Assembly (NCBI GenBank): GCA_028687425.1 | Contig: JAQUAD010000011.1 | Location: forward strand, 1-61,137 | Direction: 5' to 3' | Source: Sideroxydans sp. | Lineage (GTDB): Bacteria > Pseudomonadota > Gammaproteobacteria > Burkholderiales > Gallionellaceae | DNA: 61,137 nt | Shown: piece after piece, positions 25,188 through 34,000 of the stretch | How positions within the stretch are numbered: position 1 is the first letter of the stretch | How the letters are laid out: each line of letters begins with the position of its first letter | Notes under the pieces: model-generated | What the model was told of the DNA's origin: nothing | Seen by the model: only the letters and a program-made list of their open reading frames with translations | The model's database searches: none | Position numbers and translations under genes: made by a program

Positions 25188-26126
25188 ATGAAGACTCTGA
25201 TCTGCGGTTCCATGGCTTTCGACACCATCATGGTGTTCAAGGACCACTTCAAGAAACACATCCTGCCCGAGCAGATCCACATCCTGAACGTTGCTTTCCT
25301 GGTGCCCGAGATGCGCCGCGAATACGGCGGCTGCGCGGGCAACATCGCTTACAACCTGCAGATGCTGGGCGGCGCGCCGCTGATCATGGCGACCGTCGGC
25401 GACGATTTCGGCCCCTATGCGACGCGCCTCGACAAGCTCGGGCTGGCACAGACGCACATCAAACATGTAGAAGGCAACTTCACAGGCCAGGCCTTCATCA
25501 CCACCGACCTGGATGACAACCAGATCACCGCCTTCCACCCCGGCGCGATGAGCATGTCGCACCTGAACCATGTGAAAGACGCCAAGGAAGTCACGCTGGC
25601 CATCGTATCGCCGGACGGCCGCGACGGCATGCTCAAGCATTCGCGCGAACTGAATGCGGCAGGCATCCCCTTCCTGTTCGATCCCGGCCAGGGCATGCCC
25701 ATGTTCTCCGGCGATGAATTGCTGGAGATGGTCGAGCTTTCCAACTACGTCACGCTGAATGATTACGAAGCCAAGATGCTGCAGGAGAAGACCGGAAAAT
25801 CGCTGGCCGACATCGCGCAGCGTGTGTCCGCACTCATCGTCACACTGGGTGGCGACGGCTCCATGATCTATGCCGACGGCAAGCAGATCGCCATCCCCAC
25901 ACCGAAGCCCAAAGCCATCGTCGACCCGACCGGTTGCGGAGACGCCTATCGCGCCGGCCTGCTGTATGGCATCCAGGCGGGCTGGGACTGGGAGACCACG
26001 GGCCGCCTGGCATCGCTGATGGGCTCGCTCAAGATATCCAGCCGCGGCGGACAGAACCACCAGTATTCTCGTGCCGAGATCATGGCGCTGTTCGAGAAGA
26101 GCTTCGGCTTCACCATCAAACTGTAA
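25188..26126 (+). CDS. PfkB-family carbohydrate/nucleoside kinase
   Basis: A 312-residue ribokinase-fold kinase. The N-terminal GG motif region is EYGGCAGNIAYNLQMLGG (residues about 46-63). The C-terminal signature is DPTGCGDAYRAGLLYG, with the catalytic Asp in GCGD (Cys in place of the common Ala). It resembles the betaproteobacterial proteins annotated as carbohydrate or adenosine kinases; substrate unproven. No ribosome site is visible before the ATG. The next gene, a fructosamine-kinase-like protein, starts 3 bases after the stop. Confidence 0.88.
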   Translation: MKTLICGSMAFDTIMVFKDHFKKHILPEQIHILNVAFLVPEMRREYGGCAGNIAYNLQMLGGAPLIMATVGDDFGPYATRLDKLGLAQTHIKHVEGNFTGQAFITTDLDDNQITAFHPGAMSMSHLNHVKDAKEVTLAIVSPDGRDGMLKHSRELNAAGIPFLFDPGQGMPMFSGDELLEMVELSNYVTLNDYEAKMLQEKTGKSLADIAQRVSALIVTLGGDGSMIYADGKQIAIPTPKPKAIVDPTGCGDAYRAGLLYGIQAGWDWETTGRLASLMGSLKISSRGGQNHQYSRAEIMALFEKSFGFTIKL

Positions 26127-26129
26127 GTC

Positions 26130-27005
26130 ATGCAGATACCGGGCGCGGTCGCATCAGCCATCAGCGATGCGACGCAGCGCCCGTTTCAATTGCTACGCGC
26201 CACACCTGTCGGCGGCGGCGACATCAATCAGACTTGCCGTCTGGAAGGTTCGGACGGCACCCTATATTTCCTCAAACTGAACGCTGCGCAACACCATGCG
26301 ATGTTCGTCGCCGAGGCGGCAGGATTGCTTGCCATCGCTGCCAGCAACACGGTACGCGTACCGCACCCGATCGTGCATGGCACGGCAGAGGGGCTCAGTT
26401 TTCTGGTGCTGGAACACCTGCGACTGGGCGGGCGAGGCAACGCGCGGCAACTCGGCGAACATCTTGCTGCCTTGCATCGCAGTAGCGCGGAACGCTTCGG
26501 CTTCTCGCAGGAGAATTTCATCGGCACCACGCCGCAGCCCAATCGCTGGACGGATGACTGGCTGGATTTCTGGCGCGAGCAGCGCTTGGGATTCCAGCTA
26601 CGCCTGGCCGCGAAGAACGGATATGGCGGCGAACTGCAAAGGCAGGGCGAGAAGTTGCTGGACGTGCTGCCCGCATTCTTTGATGGCTACACCCCTCAGC
26701 CCTCTTTGCTGCACGGAGACCTGTGGGGCGGCAATCACGGCTTTCTTGGCGATGGCACGCCGGCCATCTTCGACCCGGCCGCCTATTACGGCGACCGCGA
26801 ATGCGATATCGCGATGACTGAACTATTCGGCGGCTACCCGCCGGAATTCCATGCGGCTTATCAAGCGGCATGGCCGCTGGCTGCCGGCTATGCGAAACGG
26901 CGCGACCTGTACAACCTCTATCACATCCTCAATCATGCCAATCTGTTCGGCGCTGGCTATGCCAGACAGGCCGCGAGCATGATTTCATCGCTCTTGCCTT
27001 CCTGA
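26130..27005 (+). CDS. fructosamine/ketosamine-3-kinase family protein
   Basis: A 291-residue kinase of the aminoglycoside phosphotransferase fold. Seen are the N-terminal region GGGDINQTCRLEGSDGTLYF, the catalytic loop LLHGDLWGGNHGFL and the metal-binding DPAAYYGDRECDIAMTELFGG. Family members phosphorylate sugar adducts on protein amines, starting repair of glycation, or free small substrates. Coupled to the PfkB gene at 3-base spacing, so both probably act in carbohydrate or glycation metabolism. Confidence 0.9.
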   Translation: MQIPGAVASAISDATQRPFQLLRATPVGGGDINQTCRLEGSDGTLYFLKLNAAQHHAMFVAEAAGLLAIAASNTVRVPHPIVHGTAEGLSFLVLEHLRLGGRGNARQLGEHLAALHRSSAERFGFSQENFIGTTPQPNRWTDDWLDFWREQRLGFQLRLAAKNGYGGELQRQGEKLLDVLPAFFDGYTPQPSLLHGDLWGGNHGFLGDGTPAIFDPAAYYGDRECDIAMTELFGGYPPEFHAAYQAAWPLAAGYAKRRDLYNLYHILNHANLFGAGYARQAASMISSLLPS

Positions 27006-27028
27006 GCCATATCCCCTGCATTTTTTTA

Positions 27029-27057
27029 TTGCCAATAACAACAATACCGTGCATAGT
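27029..27057 (+). promoter_or_regulatory. sigma70-type promoter of the cold-shock operon
   Basis: TTGCCA (27029-27034) and CATAGT (27052-27057) are separated by 17 bases. The implied 5' leader is about 130 bases, long as is usual for cold-shock genes, and contains a small GCCGC/GCGGC hairpin at 27101-27116 and an AGGAGA ribosome site at 27185. Confidence 0.55.
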
Positions 27058-27196
27058 GCGCCCCGCGATTCAAGTCTGTCGTTGTTGTTTGGTTCTGTAA
27101 GCCGCTTATCTGCGGCAATTCCCTTCATCTGTGTGCCGTCTTGAAGTTCGCTCCCAACTGGGCAATGCGTCCAAAATATTTATCAGGAGATTCATC

Positions 27197-27400
27197 ATGG
27201 CAACAGGTACAGTAAAGTGGTTCAACGACGCGAAGGGCTTCGGCTTCATCACCCCGACAAATGGTGGCGATGATCTGTTCGCACATTTTTCCGCAATCCA
27301 GAGCTCGGGCTTCAAGACATTGGCTGAAGGCCAATCCGTTGAGTTCGATATCGTCACTGGCCCCAAAGGTCAGCAGGCTTCCAACATCCGCGCTGTTTAA
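27197..27400 (+). CDS. cspA: CspA-family cold-shock protein
   Basis: A 67-residue single OB-fold RNA chaperone with RNP1 (KGFGFIT) and RNP2-like (DLFAHF) motifs, and the standard opening [11 protein letters not shown]. The frame is open upstream, but AGGAGA about 6 bases before this ATG and the family length fix the start. It follows a long untranslated leader and is five bases before the IF-1 gene. Confidence 0.96.
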   Translation: MATGTVKWFNDAKGFGFITPTNGGDDLFAHFSAIQSSGFKTLAEGQSVEFDIVTGPKGQQASNIRAV

Positions 27401-27405
27401 ATTCC

Positions 27406-27666
27406 ATGGCAAAAGAAGAACTGCTCGAAATGAATGGTGTGGTGGATGAGGTCCTGCCGGATTCTCGCTATCGCGTCACACTGGAGAACGGTCACCAGCT
27501 CATCGCTTACAGTGCCGGCAAGATGAAGAAGAATCACATCCGCATCATCGCCGGTGACAAGGTGTCGCTGGAAATGTCGCCCTACGACCTGACCAAGGGA
27601 CGCATCACGTTCCGTCATATCGAAGGACGCACAGCTTTCGTGCCACAGCAGAAGCGCAAGTTCTGA
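27406..27666 (+). CDS. infA: translation initiation factor IF-1 (second, cold-shock-linked type)
   Basis: An 86-residue S1/OB-fold factor that binds the ribosomal A site during initiation. The pattern [24 protein letters not shown], in which the first half is the IF-1 opening, is clear, as is [17 protein letters not shown]. It is longer than the 72-residue form, with a basic tail (QQKRKF), as in the additional betaproteobacterial copy. There is no visible Shine-Dalgarno sequence in the five-base gap after cspA, so translation probably depends on coupling to the upstream gene. Confidence 0.94.
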   Translation: MAKEELLEMNGVVDEVLPDSRYRVTLENGHQLIAYSAGKMKKNHIRIIAGDKVSLEMSPYDLTKGRITFRHIEGRTAFVPQQKRKF

Positions 27667-27683
27667 TCCGCGCTTTGCTGAAG

Positions 27684-27720
27684 ATGCCGGTGCTGCCTTG
27701 CGCATCACCGGCATTTTTAT
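27684..27720 (+). terminator. rho-independent terminator of the cspA-infA operon
   Basis: ATGCCGGTG (27684-27692) pairs fully with CACCGGCAT (27706-27714), followed by TTTTTAT. It ends the operon directly before the convergent apaH stop, and the T-run reaches the start of the apaH frame's last codons. Confidence 0.85.
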
Positions 27721-28541
27721 TACCAGTGTCTGGCCACCGGACTGTTGCAAGCCACCTGGAACAGCTGCCGGTCTTCAAGACGTATGGCCGTCATCGGCCC
27801 GCCCCACAGGCAACCGGTATCCAGAGCGATGATGTTCGGCTCGACCTTCAGACCCAGCGCGGACCAATGCCCGAAGATGATGGTGGCATCGGCACTGAGG
27901 CGTTTCTTCACCTCGAACCACGGCAGGTACCCTGGCGGGATATTTTCCACCTCGCCCTTGAACTTGAATTCCATCTCGCCCTGCGGGGTGCAGATGCGTA
28001 GCCGCGTGAACGCATTGACGATGACGCGCAGTCGCTTGTAGCCCTGCAGATCGTCTTCCCAGCCGTGCGGCGCATTGCCGTACATCTTCTCCAGAAACAC
28101 CGCGTAGTCATCGCTGCGCAATGCGCTTTCGACTTCATGCGCCAATGCCAGCGCCTGCTTCACCGACCATTGCGGCAACAGCCCGGCATGCACCAGCACG
28201 TGCTCGCCTTCTGCATGCATCAGGCGCTGGTGACGCAGCCAATGCAAAAGCTCCTCGCGGTCAGGCGCATTCAGGATCCCGTCCAGCGTATCGCTGCTGT
28301 GCAACTTGCCTATCCCCTCGGCAACGGCCAGCAAGTGCAGATCATGGTTGCCCAACACCGTGATCGCACTGCTTCCCAGAGATTTCACCAGACGCAGCAC
28401 CTCCAGCGAGCCCGGGCCACGATTGACCAGATCGCCGACGAACCAGAGTTGATCTTGTGCCGGATCGAAGCGGATATGCTCCAGCAGTTGTTGGAGTTCG
28501 GTGTGGCAGCCTTGTATGTCGCCCACGGCGTAGATGGACAT
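27720..28541 (-). CDS. apaH: symmetrical bis(5'-nucleosyl)-tetraphosphatase
   Basis: A 273-residue metallophosphatase that splits Ap4A to two ADP. The metal ligands are in GDIQG near the start, GDLVNRGP and GNHD, in the usual order and spacing. The start at 28541 gives the standard opening MSIYAVGDIQG; the frame is open for 21 more codons upstream, without family similarity. Divergent from the MBOAT gene across 88 bases. Confidence 0.96.
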   Translation of the reverse strand: MSIYAVGDIQGCHTELQQLLEHIRFDPAQDQLWFVGDLVNRGPGSLEVLRLVKSLGSSAITVLGNHDLHLLAVAEGIGKLHSSDTLDGILNAPDREELLHWLRHQRLMHAEGEHVLVHAGLLPQWSVKQALALAHEVESALRSDDYAVFLEKMYGNAPHGWEDDLQGYKRLRVIVNAFTRLRICTPQGEMEFKFKGEVENIPPGYLPWFEVKKRLSADATIIFGHWSALGLKVEPNIIALDTGCLWGGPMTAIRLEDRQLFQVACNSPVARHW

Positions 28542-28629
28542 CAGAGTTCCCGTTGATTCACTGTAAAATAGGGTAACAGAAAATACCGTCCACGCTATGC
28601 ACACGCCTCGACTCGCCGCTTTTTAAACG

Positions 28630-30117
28630 ATGCTCTTCAACTCCTACAGTTTCATTTTCCTGTATTTGCCGGTGGTGTTTCTGGGCTTTTTTCAGCTTGG
28701 GCGTATTCACCACACCTATGCGGCTGCCTGGCTGGCTCTGGCATCGTTAGTTTTCTATGGCTATTGGAACCCGGCCTATGTCGGACTATTGCTCGGTTCC
28801 ATCATCTTCAATTACGCACTGGGCATGTGGATAGCAAAAGCCGGCATGAAACAGGAGACACGTCGCAAGACTCATCTTCTTGCATTCTCCATTACAGCAA
28901 ACCTCCTGCTGCTGGCTTACTACAAATATGCAAATTTCTTCCTCTCCAGCGTAAACAGCATTGCCGGGTCCAGCCTTTCGCTGGGCGAGATCATCCTGCC
29001 GCTTGGTATCTCGTTCTTCACATTCACCCAGATCGCTTTCCTGGTCGACACCTGGCAAGGCAAGGTGAAGGAATACAACTTCGTCCATTACGTGTTGTTC
29101 GTCACTTACTTCCCCCACCTTATCGCCGGCCCCGTGCTGCACCATAAGGACATGATGCCGCAGTTCGCACATGCTTCGACCTACCGCATCAACTGGGACA
29201 ACGTGGCGACCGGCCTGTTGCTGTTCACGCTCGGCCTGTGCAAGAAAGTGCTATGGGCCGATTCGCTGGCGCCTTATGCCACTGCCATCTTTGACGGTGC
29301 GCAACACGGGCTGTCCGCCGGCATCCTGCCGACCACTTATGAAGCATGGTCTGGCGCACTGGCCTACACCCTACAGATCTATTTCGATTTCTCCGGCTAT
29401 ACCGACATGGCACTGGGGATCGCGCTGATGTTCAACGTAAGGCTGCCGATCAATTTCAATTCACCGTACAAAGCAACCAGCATCATCGACTTCTGGCGGC
29501 GTTGGCACATCACCCTCTCCACCTTCCTGCGCGACTACCTGTACATTCCGCTCGGCGGGAACCGTCATGGCAAGCTACGCCGTTATGGCAACTTGTTGGT
29601 CACCATGCTACTGGGTGGGCTGTGGCATGGCGCCGGCTGGACCTTCGTGCTTTGGGGGGCGTTGCACGGCATCTATCTCACCATCAACCATCTGTGGCGT
29701 GAGCTGATTTCCGAGAAATATCTGCGCTGGGTACCGGACTGGCTGGGCACACTGGCAGGGGGCACACTGACCTTCATTGCCGTGGTCGCGGCCTGGGTGG
29801 TGTTCCGCGCGGACAATATGCCGCAGGCCATGGTCATGCTGAATGCCATGTTCGGCATTGCCGCGCGTCCGATCTCGCTCGATGCCGTATTGCATGGCAA
29901 CCTGCTGCTGCTCACCAACATGTCGGGACGGGAGCTGTTGCGTTTACTGATTCCCGGCCTGCTTTGGGTCTGGCTGCTGCCGAATTCGACGCGCATCCGC
30001 TTCATCAAGGGCAGCAACATGCTAATGTTGGCGCAGCTCGTTATTGTGCTTTACATGTTGTACGTGGCGATCGATCAGTTCGGCAGCTACAGTCCGTTCC
30101 TCTACTTCCAGTTCTGA
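28630..30117 (+). CDS. MBOAT-family O-acyltransferase (AlgI-like)
   Basis: A 495-residue membrane acyltransferase with about 11 helices. The MBOAT signature IDFWRRWHITLSTFLRDYLY with PLGGNR and the catalytic-His region LWHGAGWTFVLWGALHG are present. AlgI-type proteins pass acetyl groups across the inner membrane to decorate polysaccharides. The following gene encodes an SGNH-type periplasmic partner, so this pair probably acetylates the glycan made by the rest of the locus. It marks the left edge of the surface-glycan region. Confidence 0.92.
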   Translation: MLFNSYSFIFLYLPVVFLGFFQLGRIHHTYAAAWLALASLVFYGYWNPAYVGLLLGSIIFNYALGMWIAKAGMKQETRRKTHLLAFSITANLLLLAYYKYANFFLSSVNSIAGSSLSLGEIILPLGISFFTFTQIAFLVDTWQGKVKEYNFVHYVLFVTYFPHLIAGPVLHHKDMMPQFAHASTYRINWDNVATGLLLFTLGLCKKVLWADSLAPYATAIFDGAQHGLSAGILPTTYEAWSGALAYTLQIYFDFSGYTDMALGIALMFNVRLPINFNSPYKATSIIDFWRRWHITLSTFLRDYLYIPLGGNRHGKLRRYGNLLVTMLLGGLWHGAGWTFVLWGALHGIYLTINHLWRELISEKYLRWVPDWLGTLAGGTLTFIAVVAAWVVFRADNMPQAMVMLNAMFGIAARPISLDAVLHGNLLLLTNMSGRELLRLLIPGLLWVWLLPNSTRIRFIKGSNMLMLAQLVIVLYMLYVAIDQFGSYSPFLYFQF

Positions 30118-30118
30118 C

Positions 30119-31135
30119 ATGAAACAGGCCAAAGTATTCTCTATTGTGGTGATGCTGGCGGTGCTCTGCTACGGCGGCGTCGGTTTCTATTTCCTGCCAA
30201 GAGCAACGTTTCAGGGGGAGCTTACGCGCATGTCGCTGCTGCCTGAAACCTTGTTCGGCTGGACCAAGGCACAACCCTCGATCGACAAACAATGGATGAA
30301 GCAAGCCGCAATGCAGGATGCGGATGTGCTGGTCATCGGTGACAGTTTTTCAGACGGCCGTATCTGGCAAACCAGGCTCACCCGCCAAGGCTACAAGGTC
30401 AGAACCGAAACCTGGGACAGCATGCGCGGAATCTGTGCGGACTTCATGCCTTGGCTACGCGACCAGGGCTTTCACGGCCGCTTCATTGTGCTCGAATCCA
30501 TTGAGCGCAATCTGGTGAATGATCTCAAGAAATCGGTAGCCTGCCAGAAGATGCAATATCACCCCAATGCCCGTACCGATGCGCCGCGCTATCCGCCCGC
30601 GGTTTCATTCGATGTAAATGGAGGCAACTACGCCGGCAAGTTATCCACCGGCTTTCGCACCCTTCTGCATGTCCTGGAATACGAACGCCTGAGCCAAGCT
30701 CAGGATTTCAGCACTTGGGTATTACCCAATGACGTTACCATGGCCAGGATAGAAAACGGTTGCGCGCTATTCAGCCATGCCAGTTGCAACGACACCCTGT
30801 TCCTGTCGTATGACTTGCATGGTGAGGTAGACGACAGCGCACTGGATAACATTGCGACGCTTAACGCCCGCATGGAAGGCGTTACACCTGTCTGGATGTT
30901 CGTACCGAACAAGAGCACCGTCTATCGCTACCCGGACAAGCAATTCTGGAACAAGGCAGAAGTGCGTTATGGCGCCCCCAATCTGATGCGCATGATGCAG
31001 CGTGCGGTGGACGACAGGATTATTGATCTGTACCCCGCTAATAACACTCATGTGTCTACGACTGGCTATCTGCTACTGGGCGATGAGATTCTTAAGGTGC
31101 TACAAAAGAACACAGCCACGAGTAAGTCGCACTAG
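30119..31135 (+). CDS. SGNH-type O-acetylation partner (AlgJ/AlgX-like)
   Basis: A 338-residue protein with one N-terminal membrane anchor (VFSIVVMLAVLCYGGVGFYF) and a periplasmic hydrolase-like domain. VIGDSFSDGR holds the SGNH nucleophile Ser at about residue 78, and PANNTHVSTTGYLLLG near the C-terminus holds the likely catalytic His. It begins one base after the MBOAT stop, so the two are coupled. It probably transfers the acetyl group to the glycan in the periplasm. The conserved N and G block-II/III residues were not checked. Confidence 0.8.
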   Translation: MKQAKVFSIVVMLAVLCYGGVGFYFLPRATFQGELTRMSLLPETLFGWTKAQPSIDKQWMKQAAMQDADVLVIGDSFSDGRIWQTRLTRQGYKVRTETWDSMRGICADFMPWLRDQGFHGRFIVLESIERNLVNDLKKSVACQKMQYHPNARTDAPRYPPAVSFDVNGGNYAGKLSTGFRTLLHVLEYERLSQAQDFSTWVLPNDVTMARIENGCALFSHASCNDTLFLSYDLHGEVDDSALDNIATLNARMEGVTPVWMFVPNKSTVYRYPDKQFWNKAEVRYGAPNLMRMMQRAVDDRIIDLYPANNTHVSTTGYLLLGDEILKVLQKNTATSKSH

Positions 31136-31196
31136 CATTCCCGAAAAGTGCTTCAGGCCTTGGGGCTTCCTTTTTGTATCCACCGCACTCACTTAC

Positions 31197-32393
31197 CTAG
31201 CGATGAGCTGCATTGTCATGCAAGACGATTCGCCAATCGGCATTACCTCCCTGCGGAAACACCCTGATATAGGACGCTCCATTGTCATCAACAAATGTTT
31301 TATTCGCTGAGTACGGAATCCAGTTGTGGTTATAGCCGTCGTCAGTTACCACAAAAAATTTCACAATTGCACCAACAAAAATAAAGAAATATAGATATCT
31401 GAATGCTCTTCCCTGGCTATTGGTTTTGTATAGGTTAAGCATAAAAAGGAATATCAGGACGCAAGGGGCGTAGCCATAGCGCTCCCCTCCACTCATTTTC
31501 AGCGAGACAAAGGTGAAAACCAAGACCAAATATACTGCCATTAATACTGGGAAATTTAGTTCTCGCACAACGAACAAATCTTTTCGAAGTATATAGATCA
31601 GGTACCCAAGCAAGATGTATCTCAAACCCAGCGGCACCTCGGTAAATATGCCAGCGAATGTTCTGAGCAGGCCTATTGGATAGTTGGCTAGATTCTCCAA
31701 GGAGAATCTAGCAACTTGATCTCCCATGCTTAAATAAATCAATGACAACAGCTGAATTAGCAGTCCTGCCAGTAGTATGAACAATATAGACAGGTGCTTA
31801 CGATTCCATCCTGCCTTCCAACACTTGTAAATATAAAAAGGGGCCAATACGACTGTTGTTACTCCGGTCATTGAACAGAATAGAAGCAGCACGCTTACGG
31901 CAATAAATTTCGCTCCATCAATCTGATCTATATCTGACAAAAACAGCAAACATCCAAAGAGACAAAAGTAAAATTGTAAGTTAACCGTGTTTAGCCAAAT
32001 CTCCTGATAGGAAAGGAATAGAGCGAAAAAAACTAAAGAAATACGCTTGAAGTCGTCATCCCAAAATTTGGACTTTAGATACAACGGAGCGCTTATACAC
32101 AGAAGCATAAATATTAGCGATGCGAACGTTGTGAAATACGCTATTCCTTCCAAGCCGAATAGCTTAAATCCAACACTTGTGATGATGTTGTTCGCAAGCG
32201 AAAAATAGCCGAGATGGGGCGAAAATATGCTGGCAATCAACCCATGATCCAGTACTGCCTGGATATGGACAGATCCTTCTTCCGCCCAAATTCTGGGTTG
32301 CATAAAATACAGCGGCTCACGAAGAAAAATTCCTATCAATGCTATTAATAGGACGACTATATTTTTCTGTTTCTCATTTAGAGCCAACATCAT
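31197..32393 (-). CDS. GT-C-like polytopic membrane protein, candidate glycosyltransferase
   Basis: A 398-residue protein with about 10-11 helices and strikingly low GC against its neighbours. After the first helix, the first outer loop carries MQPRIWAEEGSVHIQAVL; an acidic pair in this position is the usual catalytic site of GT-C enzymes that use polyprenyl-phosphate sugars. A soluble C-terminal tail follows the last helix (DDGYNHNWIPYSANKTF). No named family was recognised. It lies beside the DPPR-synthase, phosphatase and DprE-like genes on the same strand as two of them, so it is a candidate arabinosyltransferase (inference). Confidence 0.7.
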   Translation of the reverse strand: MMLALNEKQKNIVVLLIALIGIFLREPLYFMQPRIWAEEGSVHIQAVLDHGLIASIFSPHLGYFSLANNIITSVGFKLFGLEGIAYFTTFASLIFMLLCISAPLYLKSKFWDDDFKRISLVFFALFLSYQEIWLNTVNLQFYFCLFGCLLFLSDIDQIDGAKFIAVSVLLLFCSMTGVTTVVLAPFYIYKCWKAGWNRKHLSILFILLAGLLIQLLSLIYLSMGDQVARFSLENLANYPIGLLRTFAGIFTEVPLGLRYILLGYLIYILRKDLFVVRELNFPVLMAVYLVLVFTFVSLKMSGGERYGYAPCVLIFLFMLNLYKTNSQGRAFRYLYFFIFVGAIVKFFVVTDDGYNHNWIPYSANKTFVDDNGASYIRVFPQGGNADWRIVLHDNAAHR

Positions 32394-32670
32394 GACCTTT
32401 TCAATTTCTTGGGACCATTTCTAGAAAATACCGGCAGATTTCTACCAAGTGTCTTCACTTGGGAATGCGTGGCTGCGACGATACTGACGATCCGTTTTCA
32501 TTCACGGCCTTCAATGAAGCGCCCAAGCAAGCCCCATACCCTCATCGTCAGTTGACCTGATTGAGCAGCCATACTGAAACCTAGATTCCCTGACAACTTT
32601 GTGATTGCGGCACACCATTTCAGTTACTCCACCATCTGCGTGTCAAATGTAAAGTCAGGTGCTAGATTGA
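32394..32670. other. 277-base intergenic region without a gene
   Basis: It lies between two minus-strand genes. No open frame of note, no tRNA and no clear inverted repeats were seen. It may hold the promoter of the GT-C-like gene; the drop in GC begins here. Confidence 0.5.
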
Positions 32671-33087
32671 TTAATTAGCATATATCCACACTAAAGTTGC
32701 AACCGATATACCCACTACAACCCCCGCGAGGATTTCAGTCCGAGAATGTCCCATCCGCTCCCGCAGCAAGTGATGGCCTTGAATATCAGCAGACAATCTA
32801 TTGATTGCCGCTGCATGCTTGCCCACCTGCTGACGCAGGCTACTGGCATCGAGCAGCACAATAAATGCCGATGTGAGCGCAATGCCGAAGGCAGGGTGAG
32901 CAATCCCTTCTTTCAGCGCGATAAGCATAGTCATACTGCTAACAATCGCACTGTGATTACTTGGCAATCCGCCATAGCCAATAAGGCCAAACGCTAATTG
33001 CCTAGCCTTGATGCTGTTGATGGCAAACTTGGTAACTCCAGCTATGAACCAAGCCAGAAAGGGAGTAAGCACATAAGAGTAGTCCAT
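32671..33087 (-). CDS. divergent PAP2-type phosphatase (DUF212/YuiD-like)
   Basis: A 138-residue membrane protein with about four helices. It carries YGGLPSNHSAIVSSMTML and GHSRTEILAGVVVG, the two half-sites of the PAP2 phosphatase pattern as seen in DUF212 (PSNHSA and GHSRTE). It starts 2 bases after the DPPR-synthase stop with AAGGG before the ATG. In mycobacteria a PAP2-type enzyme removes the 5-phosphate from polyprenyl-phospho-phosphoribose, and the position here suggests the same step. That role is inferred from context. Confidence 0.8.
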   Translation of the reverse strand: MDYSYVLTPFLAWFIAGVTKFAINSIKARQLAFGLIGYGGLPSNHSAIVSSMTMLIALKEGIAHPAFGIALTSAFIVLLDASSLRQQVGKHAAAINRLSADIQGHHLLRERMGHSRTEILAGVVVGISVATLVWIYAN

Positions 33088-33089
33088 AT

Positions 33090-33974
33090 TTATCCCTTTG
33101 CCGGCCACATGGCCCAACTGCAAACAGCTATCCACAACAACACCGTTAGCAGTAGTTGCCAATCAGCCAGCAAGGCATCCGTCGGAGATTCACCGCCATC
33201 AAGGGCTTCAACCACAAACCAGTAGCGAAACAGGCCGAACAAAACCAATGGAACCGTGATGACCAACTCGGGTTTAGCCGACATCACAAACATACTGTAG
33301 AAAAGCAGTGCCCCTGTTGCTGACATCTCGGCATAGCGATCCACCAGTGCGACAGAATATTTCTCCAACACTTTGCGGCCCTCTGTGCCGCTCTGGTTCA
33401 ATTCTTGTCGTCGTTTGACAGCCGCCAGATAAAGCGCAAGACACAAGGTGGTGATAAACATCCAAGATGAGACCGGCACAGCCAGTGCCATGGCTCCCGC
33501 ATAGACACGCAGCACAAAGCCTATAGCAATTGAAAAAATATCTACAACAGGCTGATGCTTGAGCACAAATGTGTAGGCCAAGTTGAGCGCCAGATAAGCT
33601 GCTATAACCATCACCACATTAGGAGCGACAAGCCACCCCCACACCAAAACAGCATACAGAATGGCAAGCAGTATCTGAGCAGCCGGGATTGAGACAATCC
33701 CGGCTGCCAGCGGACGAGTCTTGGATTTTTTGGGGTGACGGCGGTCTCGCTCGACATCGTGCATGTCGTTGACGATATAGGTAGCTGACGAAGCCACGCA
33801 AAAGAGCAGCATAGCCAACATGGCATGGCTGACAGACTCTGCATCCAGGAATCCTCCAGCGAATACCAGCGGAGCAAGAACAAAGACGTTCTTAATCCAT
33901 TGCCTTGGCCGCATGAGCCTGACCAAGCCCAGCGCAGTCGCTAGAGACAAACGGGACATTTCTGTATCATGCAT
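33090..33974 (-). CDS. UbiA-family DPPR synthase (polyprenyl-phosphate phosphoribosyltransferase)
   Basis: A 294-residue membrane prenyltransferase-fold enzyme. The first Asp-rich motif is NDMHDVERDRRHPKKSKTRP, which has the HPxKxxRP tail typical of decaprenyl-phosphate 5-phosphoribosyltransferases rather than of quinone enzymes. The opening LMRPRQWIKNVFVLAPLVFA is also typical of that subgroup. It should move phosphoribose from PRPP to a polyprenyl phosphate, the first committed step to polyprenyl-phospho-arabinose. Divergent from the GtrA gene with only 26 bases between start codons. Confidence 0.88.
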   Translation of the reverse strand: MHDTEMSRLSLATALGLVRLMRPRQWIKNVFVLAPLVFAGGFLDAESVSHAMLAMLLFCVASSATYIVNDMHDVERDRRHPKKSKTRPLAAGIVSIPAAQILLAILYAVLVWGWLVAPNVVMVIAAYLALNLAYTFVLKHQPVVDIFSIAIGFVLRVYAGAMALAVPVSSWMFITTLCLALYLAAVKRRQELNQSGTEGRKVLEKYSVALVDRYAEMSATGALLFYSMFVMSAKPELVITVPLVLFGLFRYWFVVEALDGGESPTDALLADWQLLLTVLLWIAVCSWAMWPAKG

Positions 33975-34000
33975 TTTTTGAACCTAGGTGGCGTTAATTA

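Noticed and set aside
31136-31196. Terminator between the SGNH gene and the GT-C-like gene
   Set aside because: A T-run (TTTTTG) is present, but the preceding GGCC/GGGGC stretch does not form a convincing stem.
32394-32670. Possible insertion-sequence remnant in the gap before the GT-C-like gene
   Set aside because: No terminal inverted repeats, target duplication or transposase-like peptide could be made out.
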